From NCBI GenBank assembly GCA_036245525.1, contig BTPG01000003.1, positions 160,255,532 through 160,319,531 of the forward strand: a stretch of DNA of 64,000 bases, read 5' to 3'. Positions 40,362-50,689 of the stretch are shown in pieces. A program made the position numbers and the translations under genes. The notes below the pieces were generated by a model. That model ran no database searches and was not told where the DNA came from. It saw nothing but the letters and a program-made list of their open reading frames with translations. This DNA comes from Semisulcospira habei (taxonomy: Eukaryota > Mollusca > Gastropoda > Semisulcospiridae). Numbering within the stretch: the stretch's first letter is position 1; every line of letters starts with the position of its first letter.

Positions 40362-43105
40362 TCAAATCTTGTTAAAAATATTGCATGCTCGCAAGAAATT
40401 GAAGATTTTGTCCGGGGGAACATCCCGGAACAAAACCTTCAAGGAGTCTGCTGTAAAGTGTTTATATCTGGTGTCAATTAGGTCAGCACAATACAGCAAA
40501 AAGTGTCGAACAGAAAACTGCTCATCACAGGCAAAACACCATGGACGCTCATCCTGTTTAAGTAAGTAAGAGTGCGTAACATACGTGTGCCCGATGTGGA
40601 GCCGAGCAAGGACAGTCTCCTCACGGCGGCTGCCGCAGCGGAAAGGTAGACTGTCAGACAACTTAGGAAGAGCTTCATGAAGCTTGTTCCCTTCCTCTTT
40701 GTCCCACTCGGACTGCCACTCGCGGGCCACGTACGCACTAATCATAGGTTTAAAATCACTATAGACAGTCTGTGTGTCAGGGACAGGGTCACTGCGGGCA
40801 CTGTTGGCAGCAGAATCTGCGATTCTGTTGCCTTCGATGCCCACGTGGCCTGGGACCCAAATAAAAATGATGTCATAATATTCCTTCATCAAGTCTGCGT
40901 AAAGCTCTCTAATCTGCACCAGCAGTGGGTGGTCTGTTCCCGCGCCCTGAAGGGCCTGCAGGGCAGAAAGAGAGTCAGACAGAATCAGGAAGTTCCTTTC
41001 CCGAGACTGATAGGCATGCTTGAGAGCCAGCAGAATTGCCTGCAGTTCTGCACTAAATACAGAGGAATGGTCGGGGAGACGGAGCTTAAATGGGCGTTTA
41101 GGATGGCGAGAGGACACTGCAGCCGCAGCCACCCTCCCATCCTCAGACTTGGACCCATCCGTATAAAGACGACAATAGCCAGGAAAAATTGAAAGGAGTT
41201 CATTGAGGCTCTGTTGGTATATGGCTGGTGGAGTACAATCCTTCTTGTGGGCGGTCAAGTCCAGCAAGATGTCAGGAACTGGTAGTAGCCAGGGTGGAGT
41301 GACGTGTTGCAGAGATTCCGAAACTTTGTCCAGGTCCACTCCGGCCGCCTGCAGATGAGGTCGGACACGGAAGGAAGGTGGACGGACAGCTCCCGGATGG
41401 GCATCGTAAATCTCTGCAAACGACGGGTTAAAAACACAATCATAGGCAGGATTGTCTGGATGGGCCTTCAGCTTCAGAACGTAGCTGAGCATGAGGCGGA
41501 TGCGGCGGAGCCCGAGAGAAGGCTCCCCCGCCTCCGCATACAGACTAGGAACTGGAGATGTCCTGAAGGCCCCCAGACATATGCGCAGACCTTGATGGTG
41601 AATTGTGTTCAGACGCTGTAGAACAGACTTTGAAGCCGAGCCATATACCACAGAGCCGTAATCCAGTTTGGACCGAACAAGGGCCCGGTACAATCGAAGT
41701 AAGACAATGCGGTCTGCACCCCAGTCAGTACGACCAACGACACGAAGAATGTCGAGGGCCTTCTGACAAGAGGTTCTAAGGTAGGTAACATGGTTGCAGA
41801 AGGTCAATCTTTTGTCAAAGATGACCCCCAGAAACTTTGCCTCTTCGGCCACCTGAATTGGCACTCCAGCAATGCTCAAGGTAGGTTTTGGAAAAAATTT
41901 CGTCTGGTTAGTAAAATGCACACAGATTGTCTTGGAGGGCGAGAACCTGAATCCGTTGAGAGACACCCACCGCTGGATGCGATCAATGCACAGCTGCAAG
42001 CGCCTCTCAAGGGACGCAAGTCCTCGACCTCGTGCACACAAAGCAAAGTCGTCCACAAACAAAGAGCATTCAGAATCATCCTTGACGGCCTTTACAATGT
42101 TATTTATTTTAATGCTAAATAAAACAGGAGATAGAATGCTGCCCTGCGGGACACCCATCTCCTGTTCAAAGGAGTCGGAGAGGGTGGAGCCCACACGGAC
42201 ATGGAACGACCTGTTAGACAAAAAATTGTGAATAAAAACAGGCAGGTGCCCTTTAAACCCATGTCCGACAAATCAGACATTATACCATACTTCCAGGTAG
42301 TGTCATATGCCTTTTCAAGATCAAAGAAAATTGCATAGACATGCTGCTTGTTGACAAAAGCATCTCGAATATAAGACTCAAAGCGAACTAGATGGTCAGT
42401 TGTACTACGGAAGCGCCGGAAACCCCACTGGAGGTCTGTGGTGAGACCACGTGACTCGAGATGCCACACCAGTCGGGCGTTGACCAAGCGTTCCATAGTC
42501 TTACATAAACATGATGTCAAAGCTATTGGCCGGTAGTTGCCCGGGTCGGAAGGATCCTTACCCGGCTTGGGGATTGGCACAACCACAGCCTGGCGCCAAG
42601 ATGGCGGAAAACGACCAGTTATCCAGATATGGTTAAAGGCCTTGAGAAGTACAAGGAGTGAATCCTCATGCAGATGAGTTAGGAGCTGATAATGGATGGT
42701 ATCTAATCCAGCAGCAGAGTCAGTACATTTCTGCATGGCTTGCTGCAATTCTGAAAACGTAAAGGGGGCATTATAGTCTTCCGAGTTATCTGATATAAAA
42801 TCACAAGCACAAGATTCTCGCTTCTCCTTCTCTCTCTGGAAGAAAGGTGAATAATGCTCTGTTGAAGAATTATGGACAATGGTGGAGGCAAGCAAATTGG
42901 CCACAGCCTTTTTATCTGTGACCAAACTGGCACCATCTCTAAGATGGCCGACAGAAGCCGAGCCACCCCTGCCCCTAATTTTTCGAACAGCCTTCCAGAC
43001 TTTTTGGGACGGAGTCCTAGAAGATAAAGATGAGACGAAGCGTCTCCAGGAAGCACGGCGTTCGCGTTTAAAAATGTAACGGGCTTTCGCCCGCTGTCTT
43101 TTAAA
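40362..43105 (-). pseudogene. LINE A ORF2 part 2: reverse transcriptase and RNase H
   Basis: The frame 43105-42104 holds the RT fingers (SWRQAVVVPIPKPGKDPSDP, NYRPIALTSCLCKTMERLVN, FFDLEKAYDTTWKYGI). Near 42256 one base is lost in an A-run (four in copy 2, three here) and the frame moves to 42221-40362. That frame has GVPQGSILSPVLFSIKINN, the active site FVDDFALCARG with both aspartates, and an RNase H with YTDGSKSEDGR, FSAELQAILLALKHAY, LILSDSLSALQAL and HVGIEGNRIADSA. All four RNase H acids are visible. It ends at a stop at 40362 with a 215-bp 3' UTR. Confidence 0.92.
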
Positions 43106-43498
43106 CCCCACCCGGGTCTGCCCTGGGGGACTTGGGTGGGGTTAGGTATTTTTTAGTTCCCAGGGTCACCCTGGTCAGCCCCACAGGGTGGGGTTTTCTC
43201 TCTATTCTGGGGCATGTGTTTCTGTCTACCCGAGGTCCATTCACCTGTATTTGCCTTTTTTAAACTCTCCCTACTGTCTGCACTGCCTGTAGCTCTTGAT
43301 ATTGGATGTGTGTTGCTAAATGGTCTTAGCTTTATTTAGGCCCCATGTGTTAGGTTTATTTAATGTGTTTGACCGGCTGGCGACATACATTCAATGTTCT
43401 GTTTAGTTGGTTGTTTTTTTTTCACAAGCAGTGCAGGCACGTCCTGAGAAAGCCTTGTTGCTGTCGGGACGTTAAGCAATGTACAATCAATCAATCAA
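43106..43498 (+). mobile_element. SINE-like element, copy 2
   Basis: 393 bp in forward orientation (GC-rich head at left, (AATC)n tail at right). It is flanked by GCTGTCTTTTAAA at 43093-43105 and 43499-43511 and inserted in the linker between endonuclease and RT of LINE A copy 1. Confidence 0.93.
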
Positions 43499-43511
43499 GC
43501 TGTCTTTTAAA

Positions 43512-44458
43512 TGTTAAAATATTTGCTTGCGACGGATTACGAAAAGCACGTCGCTGAGCAGATTTGCGTATTTTTTGGGCCTTGCGGCACTCTTCATTGA
43601 ACCATGGTACTCTCGGCTTCCGAGGGAGTGATGTGAAATTTCTAGGGATGGTTTCACCTGCTACGTCCAACAAAATCAAAGTAAAACAAGAAACAGGTTC
43701 TTCAGCTGACATGACCACCTCCTCTGTAAGACGAGACTGACAGAGGGAGGCGAACAGAGGCCAGTTAGCTTTCTTGAGATTCCAGCGCCCCACCGGCGAA
43801 TCCTCCCCACAGCTGGCCGATGACAGAACTACTGGGAAGTGGTCACTACCACACAGGTCGTCGTGAACCGTCCAGTCAAAGTCCAGCATGAGAGAAGGAT
43901 CACACACAAAGAGGTCTAGAACAGAACTAGATCCTGAACCTGGGTTAGAGTATGTAGGTGAGCCATCGTTAAAGACACATAGGTTAAGTTGAGAAAAAAA
44001 TCTTCTAACATCTGACCTCTGCCATCATAGTGGTCACTGCCCCAAAGGTGAGCGTGACCGTTAAAATCCCCCATGAGAATAAAGGGAGGGGGCAGTTGAT
44101 CTACTAAGTTAAAAATATCATTGCTACTGACCCGCAGTGATGGTGGCAGGTAAATACTGCATACGGTTATGGTCTTCTTCAATGTAACCCGAGCTGCGAC
44201 AGCCTGAAGACAGGTGTCGATGCTAACGGGGCTACTTAAAATTTGGCTACTAATGAGAAGAGCCGCTCCACCCGAGCGCCTCTCCGAATCAGAGCCTTTG
44301 TGTATAACGTTAAAACCATTAAAGGATACATGGTCAGAAGTCGTCAGGTAAGTCTCCTGAAGAGATATTACTGAGGGGTTACAGAACTTGACTAAAAGAC
44401 GTAATTCCTCAAAGTTAGCTTGAAAACCACGACAATTCCACTGAAGCATAGAGTACAT
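43512..44458 (-). pseudogene. LINE A ORF2 part 1: endonuclease
   Basis: Frame 44458-43916 starts MYSMLQWNCRGFQANFEELR, with VISLQETYLTTSD, GGAALLISSQILSSP, and PPPFILMGDFNGHAHLWGSD (catalytic G-D-F-N-G-H). After a frameshift near 43990 the frame 43907-43512 continues with DLCGSDHFPVVLSS (S-D-H motif) and the linker PRVPWFNEECRKAQKIRKSA. ORF2 starts 10 bp after ORF1 ends, the close arrangement usual in two-ORF LINEs. Confidence 0.9.
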
Positions 44459-44467
44459 GATTATGTC

Positions 44468-46009
44468 TTATCTGGGGGTGAAGAGTTTTTCCCCCCTTTT
44501 TCCTTTACCTTGGAAGGAGTTGAAGAAACAGAGGGGGGGGGGGGGGGGCCGGCTCCCGGGCCCCCTCTGGTTCCTCGGAGATGAAGGGGGTGGAGCTGCG
44601 GCAAAATCAGCAACGACAACTTCCACTCCCTCCATCCGCTCCTCCAGTGCAGCATATTTGTTTTGAAGGGGGACATCAGTGTTCCCCCTCTGGGCCCGTG
44701 CGCACAGCGGTCCCATAGATTTCTTAGACCCCTGGTCCTGGGCAGCGTTCCTGCCGCTAGAGTTAGCGGCCTTATAAGGCTGACCAGAGCCAGAAGCCTT
44801 TGGAGTTGACTGACTAACAGGTTTGGGTGGGGGCTGAGGCTTAGGGACAACAGAAGGCGGCACAACCGGACCGGCAGTGTCCGCCTTCTGCGTTCCCTGG
44901 CTCTTCGTCACCACCGGAGGAGGGTTACTCTCCAGGGGCGAGATGACCCGAGGCTCCGCCCCCAACCAAGAAGTTGGGGTCTGACATGAAAAATCTTTGG
45001 TGGGACGCTTGCCTGCCACCGCTGCACTGAAAGTATATACTGAGGTGTTAGAGGTTGGGGCAGCCGCAGCTGCACCAGAGCCTTCAACCAGTTTTTTGGC
45101 ATCTAGAAAGGACAGTCCCTTCTCCACACGCACCTGCTGAATCTTGCACTCGGATATCCAACGAGGGCATTTCTTATCCGAAGCCATATGCGCCCCCTGG
45201 CAATTCACACACAAGGGGGTGGCTGTGCAGGACTCAGCAGAGTGTCCGGGCCTAGTGCAACGGGCGCATGAAGCCTCTGCCTGACGGCATGTCTTCTGCC
45301 CATGGCCATACTTTTGGCACTTAAAGCACCGGAGGGGGAGAGGGACGTACTTTTTCACTCTCAGGGAGTAGTAACCTCCCCAGATGGTAGTAGGAGGGGT
45401 GGGGGTGCCAAACGTCAGGATGATGGTAGGGAGACGGATCTCCCCACCACCTCGCTTGGAAGCGAAGCGCCTGACGTAAGTCACCCCCTGAGACTTAAGG
45501 TTCCGTACAAGTTCATCTTCCGACAGTTCTGCCAAAGCTTGGTCTTTGATTACGCCTCTTGACGAATTCATAGTCTTGTGGGGTGTGACCTCCACCGGAG
45601 TGTCTCCGATGGAAGAGAGCCTCAGTAGCCCGCTGGAGTGTGCCCGGGTACGGCACTCCACCAGCAAGTCACCAGACCTGAGGCGCTGGGCGTCAGGCCT
45701 GCCAACACGGCTCCTGAGGGTCTCCCCCACCAGAAAAGGATGCAGCTTAGTAACAGGTTTCTCCTTCACCTTGCTATGGACAATGAGGAAGCGAGGCCAT
45801 ACGGCCGACGCCTGAGGCGTCGCTTCCTCACAGTCCGAGTCACTGTCATGTTCAATGTTGGTGGCTATGTGCCGCTTCTGTGCAAGTTTGGTTTTTTGTT
45901 GTTGTATCCATATTATAATAGTAGATATATTCATCCCCCGGGGGTCCCCGCCCGCCACCGAGCCCAACAAGGGAAAGTGCAAATGTCGGCGGGTCTCCAG
46001 CCGACGCAC
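44468..46009 (-). CDS. LINE A ORF1, gag-like protein with zinc knuckles
   Basis: 513 residues, open. The N-terminal part is basic. A central RRM-like stretch reads GVTYVRRFASKRGGGEIRLP and PLPLRCFKCQKYGHG. Three knuckles follow: CFKCQKYGHGQKTC, CARCTRPGHSAESC and CVNCQGAHMASDKKC. The C-terminal half is rich in Pro, Ser and Lys (about residues 330-490). ORF1 proteins of this type bind the element RNA and form the ribonucleoprotein that LINEs need to move. Whether the ATG at 46009 or a later one is used is uncertain. Runs of G near 44530 lie at its 3' end. Confidence 0.88.
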   Translation of the reverse strand: MRRLETRRHLHFPLLGSVAGGDPRGMNISTIIIWIQQQKTKLAQKRHIATNIEHDSDSDCEEATPQASAVWPRFLIVHSKVKEKPVTKLHPFLVGETLRSRVGRPDAQRLRSGDLLVECRTRAHSSGLLRLSSIGDTPVEVTPHKTMNSSRGVIKDQALAELSEDELVRNLKSQGVTYVRRFASKRGGGEIRLPTIILTFGTPTPPTTIWGGYYSLRVKKYVPLPLRCFKCQKYGHGQKTCRQAEASCARCTRPGHSAESCTATPLCVNCQGAHMASDKKCPRWISECKIQQVRVEKGLSFLDAKKLVEGSGAAAAAPTSNTSVYTFSAAVAGKRPTKDFSCQTPTSWLGAEPRVISPLESNPPPVVTKSQGTQKADTAGPVVPPSVVPKPQPPPKPVSQSTPKASGSGQPYKAANSSGRNAAQDQGSKKSMGPLCARAQRGNTDVPLQNKYAALEERMEGVEVVVADFAAAPPPSSPRNQRGPGSRPPPPPLCFFNSFQGKGKRGEKLFTPR

Positions 46010-48181
46010 AATGGAGACTGCCCGAAAGATATACTCAAGGGGGTAAGCCCGATTGAACCGTTTGAGCCACCGCCTTCTATCACACTGTTGAATGCAGGGG
46101 AATACTGGCGTAAAGCACCTAATCAGCAGCAGAAGCTATAGCATGGTGCTCCGTATATCAACCCGCATGTCAACAGTGGGATAGGGCTCAACGTGACAAG
46201 AGCCGATTGACTAGGCCGGTACGACTAGCCTCCCGTTTAGGTAGAAGTCAAGGCCGAAGTGGAGTGTTGGCACCAGTGAGCCGCAGCCCAAAGGGAACCT
46301 CAGCCACCAGGATCCTCTTCTCCCCCGACACGGGTCTCCAAGCACGGCAAACACTTGGGATCCAAAGGACCAAAAAGTCACGAGTATTTTTAAGGACCAA
46401 TCCAACATGGTACGACCTGGGTTAGCACAGCTCCTTAAAAACCGGACCAGTGAAAAGGCTGAACAACATATCTGCTGACATCAAGTCCTAATCCTGGACA
46501 AAGATGGCACCCGTCTGCTAGCCCACTCAGTCAGGGACTGAGCGGACTACCCACCTACGCCACGTGGAGGCCGGTGCCGGGTAGGCTCCCCCAATGAGCA
46601 GCTGGAGAAAGAAACACTGCACCTGCTGGTCGCCCTCTCACGCTTAACACAAGTGGCTGTTCAGTGGGTACCTGCTCACTGTGGACTATCAGGAAACGAG
46701 AAGGCAGACAGACTCGCCAAGTCTGGCAGCAAGCTTGAGCAGCCAAACTAACCGATGTCCTTCCAGGAAGTCAAAACCCTCATTAAGCGGCACTATCATG
46801 CAGACTGGCAAACCCAACACAACCCACCATCTGATGACAGTTAAAACACCTCCAGCGCCACCAACAGACCACCATATTTCGTCTAAGGACTGGTCACTGC
46901 CGACTGCGTGCACACTTGTACCGCCTTGGACTGTCACACACTGCAGACTGCATGTGTGAAACTCGTTTACAGACCCGAGAGCATGTGCTGCAGTCCTGTC
47001 CCCTGTACCAAGACGTCAGGATACAGCACTGGCCACATGGAGCGACGCTGTCAGGGAAACTCTGGGGTCCCATTCAAGACCTACTGTAGAACCACGAACT
47101 TCATATCAACAACCAATCTTGACATCTGAGGCAGAAACTCGGGAACGCTGAGGAAGAAGAAAAAAAAAATATTATATAATGGGTAGACCATCGAAAGCCG
47201 ATGATGTCATTGCATGACTTCTATTTGTGGGTGCGGGTGTGGCTGACCAAGCCAATCCTGGAGCCACACCTGCGAGGGCAATGGGGGCACTGGAACATAG
47301 CTGTGGGGAGAGTCGACGCTGTCTTTCTGTGAGCTCTGGCACTGGTGATCTTTTTGCGCCGATTGTGTTCAAAGAGCGTGCAGGCTTTCCTAGTTGAGGC
47401 ACGCCAGCCAGATCTGTCTTGCGCTTCAAGTTCCTTTACCGGGAAGACGCAGTATTTGAGGCTGCCTTTTATGCAGTCTTTGAAGCGTTTCTTTGGCCGT
47501 CCTTGCTTCCTGTGGCCTTTTAAGAGTGCGCCATACAGGAGTTGGCGTGGCATGCGAGGATCATCCATGTGTATGACATGACCTGTCCAGCGAAACTGTG
47601 TCTTTAAGATCAAGGCTTCAACACTCACTAAGCCAGCATTGTCCAGGACTTCCAGGTTTGTCACCTTGTCTTGCCATTTGATGCTCATGAGTGAGCGCAG
47701 GGATCTCATGTGGAAACGTTCAAGCTGCTTGAGGTGCTTTCTGAACAGCGTCCATGACTCACAGCCATAGAGGAGACTGGGGAGGACTACTGCCTTGTAG
47801 ACTTTGATCTTGGTGGAGAGCTTGGCGTTGTTGTTGTTTAACACACAAGTGCACAGACGACCCAGGGCTTTGCTGGCTTTGCTGATGCGAGCTGCGATTT
47901 CCTTGTCGATAGTACCGTCAGAAGAAATGATGCTCCCCAGGTATCTGAACTGGTCGACAGTCTTCAGCTCGGTGCTTTCAATGTACACTTTGGGTGGGGG
48001 TGCTCTTGTGCCTGGGGCTGGTTGGTGCAGGACCTCAGTCTTGTTGAGACTGATGGTGATGCCAAACAGTCGAGAGGCTTCCCTGAACCTGTTGACGATG
48101 GTCTGGAGGTCAGACTCCGTGTGCACCATCAGCGCACAGTCATCGGCAAACAGCGCCTCAAGGATCAGTCTCTCCATGGTC

Positions 48182-48577
48182 CCTTCCCCCACCCGGGTCT
48201 GCCCTGGGGGACTTGGGTGGGGTTAACTACTTTTTAGTTCCCAGGGTCACCCTGGTCAGCCCACATGGTAGGTTTTCCTCTATTCTGGGGCATGTGTTTC
48301 TGTCTACCCTTGGTCCATTCACCTCTATTTGCCTTTTTTAAAACTCTCCCTACTGTCTGCACTGCCTGTAGCTCTTGATATTGGATGTGTGTTGCTAAAT
48401 GGTCTTAGCTTTATTTAGGCCCAATGTCGTAGGTTCATTTAACGTATTGGACCGGCTGGCGACATACATTCAATATTCTGTTTAGTTTTGTTTGTTTTTT
48501 TCACAAGCAGTGCAGGCACGTCCTGAGAAAGTCTTGTTGCTGTCGGGACGTTAAGCAATGTACAATCAATCAATCAA
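48182..48577 (+). mobile_element. SINE-like element, copy 3
   Basis: 396 bp, forward orientation, flanked by CTCTCCATGGTC (48170-48181) and CTCTCGATGGTC (48578-48589), one mismatch. It lies in the RT gene of LINE F. Confidence 0.92.
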
Positions 48578-48649
48578 CTCTCGATGGTCTCAGTCCTGGC
48601 GTTCAGTTGACGGAGGTCGAAGAGAGAGCCATCTAGTCTGTACTTCAGG

Positions 48650-49063
48650 CCCCCCACCCGGGTCTGCCCTGGGGGACTTGGGTGGGGTTAGGTATTTTTT
48701 AGTTCCCAGGGTCACCCTGGTCAGCCCCATAGGGTGGGTTTTTCTCTCTATTCTGGGGCATGTGTTTCTGTCTACCCTTTGTCCATTCACCTGTATTTGC
48801 CTTTTTAAAACTCTCCCTACTGTCTGCACTGCCTGTAGCTCTTGATATTGGATGTGTGTTGCTAAATGGTCTTAGCTTTATTTAGGCCCCATGTGTTAGG
48901 TTTATTTAACGTATTTGACCGGCTGGCGACATACATTCAATGTTCTGTTTTTTGTTTTTGTTTTTTTTTTTTTTTTTTTTTTTTTCACAAGCAGTGCAGG
49001 CACGTCCTGAGAAAGCCTTGTTGCTGTCGGGACGTTAAGCAATGTACAATCAATCAATCAACA
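48650..49063 (+). mobile_element. SINE-like element, copy 4
   Basis: 414 bp, forward orientation, flanked by perfect TGTACTTCAGG (48639-48649 and 49064-49074). It is only 61 bp from the right target duplication of copy 3. It has the longest internal T-run of the forward copies (about 48960-48985). Confidence 0.93.
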
Positions 49064-50018
49064 TGTACTTCAGGTACACTCCCTTCTCAAGGTCGCGTAC
49101 TGCATGGGTCAGGACACACGTGAAGAACAGGTTGAACATCACGGGGGCAAGAACACAAACTTGTTTCACACCATTGGAAATGTCGAAGGGTGCGGATGTG
49201 TCACCAATTGACTGGACAACTCCTACCATTCCATCATGGAAGAGGCGGATGATGTTGGTGAACTTTCTGGTGCAGTCAAGCTTTGCGAGGATGACCCAAA
49301 GCTGTTCTCTGTTCATGGTGTCGAATGCTTTGGTCAGGTCTATGAAGACGGCATAGAGGTCCTGTGCATTTCTCCTGGACCTGTCTCACTGAGAAGACTA
49401 TGTCGACTGTGCTGCAACCGGAACTGAAGCCACGCTGAGCATCTGGAAGTGCTTCCTCAGATACAGAGTGATCAGGCAGTGGATGATGACTCTCGCGAGG
49501 ATCTTGCCAGCGATGGACAAGAGTGAGATCCCTCGGTAATTAGCACAATCTGCTTTGCTGCCTTGTTCTTGAACAGGGAGACGATTGTATTCTGAATTCC
49601 GGTGGCATGTTCTCCTCTGCCCAGAAGCATGTCAGAATGTTGAGGAAGGCATCAATGGTCTCAGGTACAGCTGCTTTGAAGAGCTCTGCCGGGATGCCGT
49701 CCATGCCTGCAGCCTTGCCGGAGCTAGTCTGGTTGATCGCTTTCTTGACCTCGTCCAGAGTGGGCGGGAGGTCAAGGTCATCCAGTGTCGGCTTCTGAGG
49801 AATCATGTTCAGGGCCGCGGGACCAACAGTGGAAGGCAGGTTGAGCAGATTTGAGAAGTGTTCACTTCAGCGCTCAGTGATGCTGCCTTTGTCCTTCAGC
49901 AAGGTGAAGCCGTCAGAAGAAAAGAGAGGGGTTGTGCTGGGTCTGGCAGGGCCATAGACAGCTTTCATAGCGCTGAAAAACTCCTTGGGGTTGTTGGATT
50001 TAGCAAAGTGTTGAAGTT

Positions 50019-50153
50019 GAAGAACTCGAGATGTCAGACTTGCTTGCCACCGCCCAAAATAGAACTCAGTGGAGAGCACTGTCTGTTGCTGCTGCCTTTC
50101 AGTCCCCCCAACGCCCAGTTCGGGCAAGGGACTGATGATGATGATGATGATGA
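50019..50153 (+). mobile_element. 135-bp short retroelement end with (GAT)n tail
   Basis: Flanked by TGAAGTT (50012-50018 and 50154-50160). It contains CCCAGTTCGGGCAAGGGACT followed by (GAT)7 at the right end. Removing it joins the LINE F reading …DSKAKEL to QHFAKSNNPKEFF. It is probably the 5'-truncated 3' end of another retroelement. Confidence 0.75.
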
Positions 50154-50530
50154 TGAAGTTCTTTTGCCTTGCTGTCCCACCAGGTGTCCTGCATGTTGCG
50201 GAGCTCTCTCTGGGCTTTTCTCTGGAGGTGTTTGAAGTGGTTTTTCTTGGACATGGAGTTGATGTCATTCTGCCACTGGATGAAGGTACTGCACTTCTGC
50301 TCCAGTAGCTTGTTGATTTCTTCATTGTTCTCATCGAACCAAACTATACTGGTGTACCCTCTGCTTGGGTCCAAGCACGTCTTTGGCAGACTCTGTCACC
50401 ATCCCCTTGAACTGGTTCCACCACATTTCAGTTGGATTGCCAGTCAATGGTCGGTCCATGGGCAGTTAGCAGGTCATCAAGGTGGGACTGGAAGTTTTCC
50501 TTGACGTCCGGACGCTTCAGCTTGGTCAGG

Positions 50531-50685
<155 letters not shown>

Positions 50686-50689
50686 TATG

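Larger units (their letters stand above)
40147..46586 (-). mobile_element. LINE family A, copy 1, full length
   Basis: A 6440-bp insertion on the minus strand bounded by TCCCCCAATGA (40136-40146 and 46587-46597). ORF1 (gag-like) and ORF2 (endonuclease, RT, RNase H) are present, with a 3' UTR ending CGGCGTTAAACCCAAATAAC. Apart from a SINE at 43106-43498 and about two frameshifts in ORF2 it is intact. The presence of RNase H and a CCHC-bearing ORF1 places it in the broad I/Jockey-type group; the exact clade needs a tree. Confidence 0.94.
39008..46770 (+). pseudogene. LINE B RNase H, split by two insertions
   Basis: The first segment (39008-39204) holds VFTDGSSYAAVKNGGSG (motif 1). The second (40007-40146) holds the region ending VFLTDCRSTIQSLQSPN (motif 3). 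The third (46587-46770) continues EQLEKETLHLLVALS and QWVPAHCGLSGNEKADRLAK (motif 4). The codon for Asn at the end of segment two runs straight into the third segment through the duplicated target, which shows the split is due to the LINE A insertion alone. Confidence 0.88.
36046..47168 (+). mobile_element. LINE family B (RNase H-bearing), interrupted by two nested insertions
   Basis: Endonuclease, reverse transcriptase and RNase H lie in order on the plus strand, with a 3' end GAGGAAGAAGAAAAAAAA at about 47150-47168. Two insertions split the RNase H region: an RTE copy at 39205-40006 (target duplication ACCTAGATGGACA) and a complete LINE A copy at 40147-46586 (duplication TCCCCCAATGA). Removing them restores a continuous RNase H reading across both joins. 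Many stops and shifts elsewhere mean the copy is dead. It is the oldest layer in this part of the window. Confidence 0.9.
47221..49850 (-). pseudogene. LINE F reverse transcriptase with C2H2 finger
   Basis: Pieces from high to low coordinate: 49806-49540 (KAINQTSSGKAAGMDGIPAE), 49316-49075 (FTNIIRLFHDGMVGVVQSIG), 48590-48638 between the SINEs (RLDGSLFDLRQLNART), and 48170-47221. The last has LFADDCALMVHTESDLQTIV with both catalytic aspartates, then FRYLGSIISSDGTIDKEI, LLYGCESWTLFRKH, WTGHVIHMDD and KQGRPKKRFKDCIKGSLKY. It ends with CPHCPRRCGSRIGLVSHTRT, then H: a C-x2-C-x12-H-x3-H zinc finger just before the stop. The SINEs and a few shifts break the frame. Confidence 0.87.
47170..50530 (-). 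mobile_element. LINE family F, RTE-like with C-terminal zinc finger
   Basis: Minus-strand LINE whose RT lies between about 49810 and 47221, with a linker region upstream to 50530. It carries two SINEs (48182-48577, 48650-49063) and a 135-bp insert (50019-50153), each with target duplications. Several other frameshifts occur. The 3' UTR has GCTTTCGATGGTCTACCC and reaches the end of LINE B at about 47170. The clade is not settled by eye. Confidence 0.85.

Noticed and set aside
44530..44550. G-runs (44530-44550, 52508-52520, 60612-60630) as regulatory quadruplexes
   Set aside because: They lie in dead LINE copies and vary between copies; homopolymer length may also be a sequencing or assembly effect.
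50099..50200. His-rich stretch in LINE F that might be a metal-binding segment
   Set aside because: It comes from the (GAT)n tail of a 135-bp insertion with its own target duplication.
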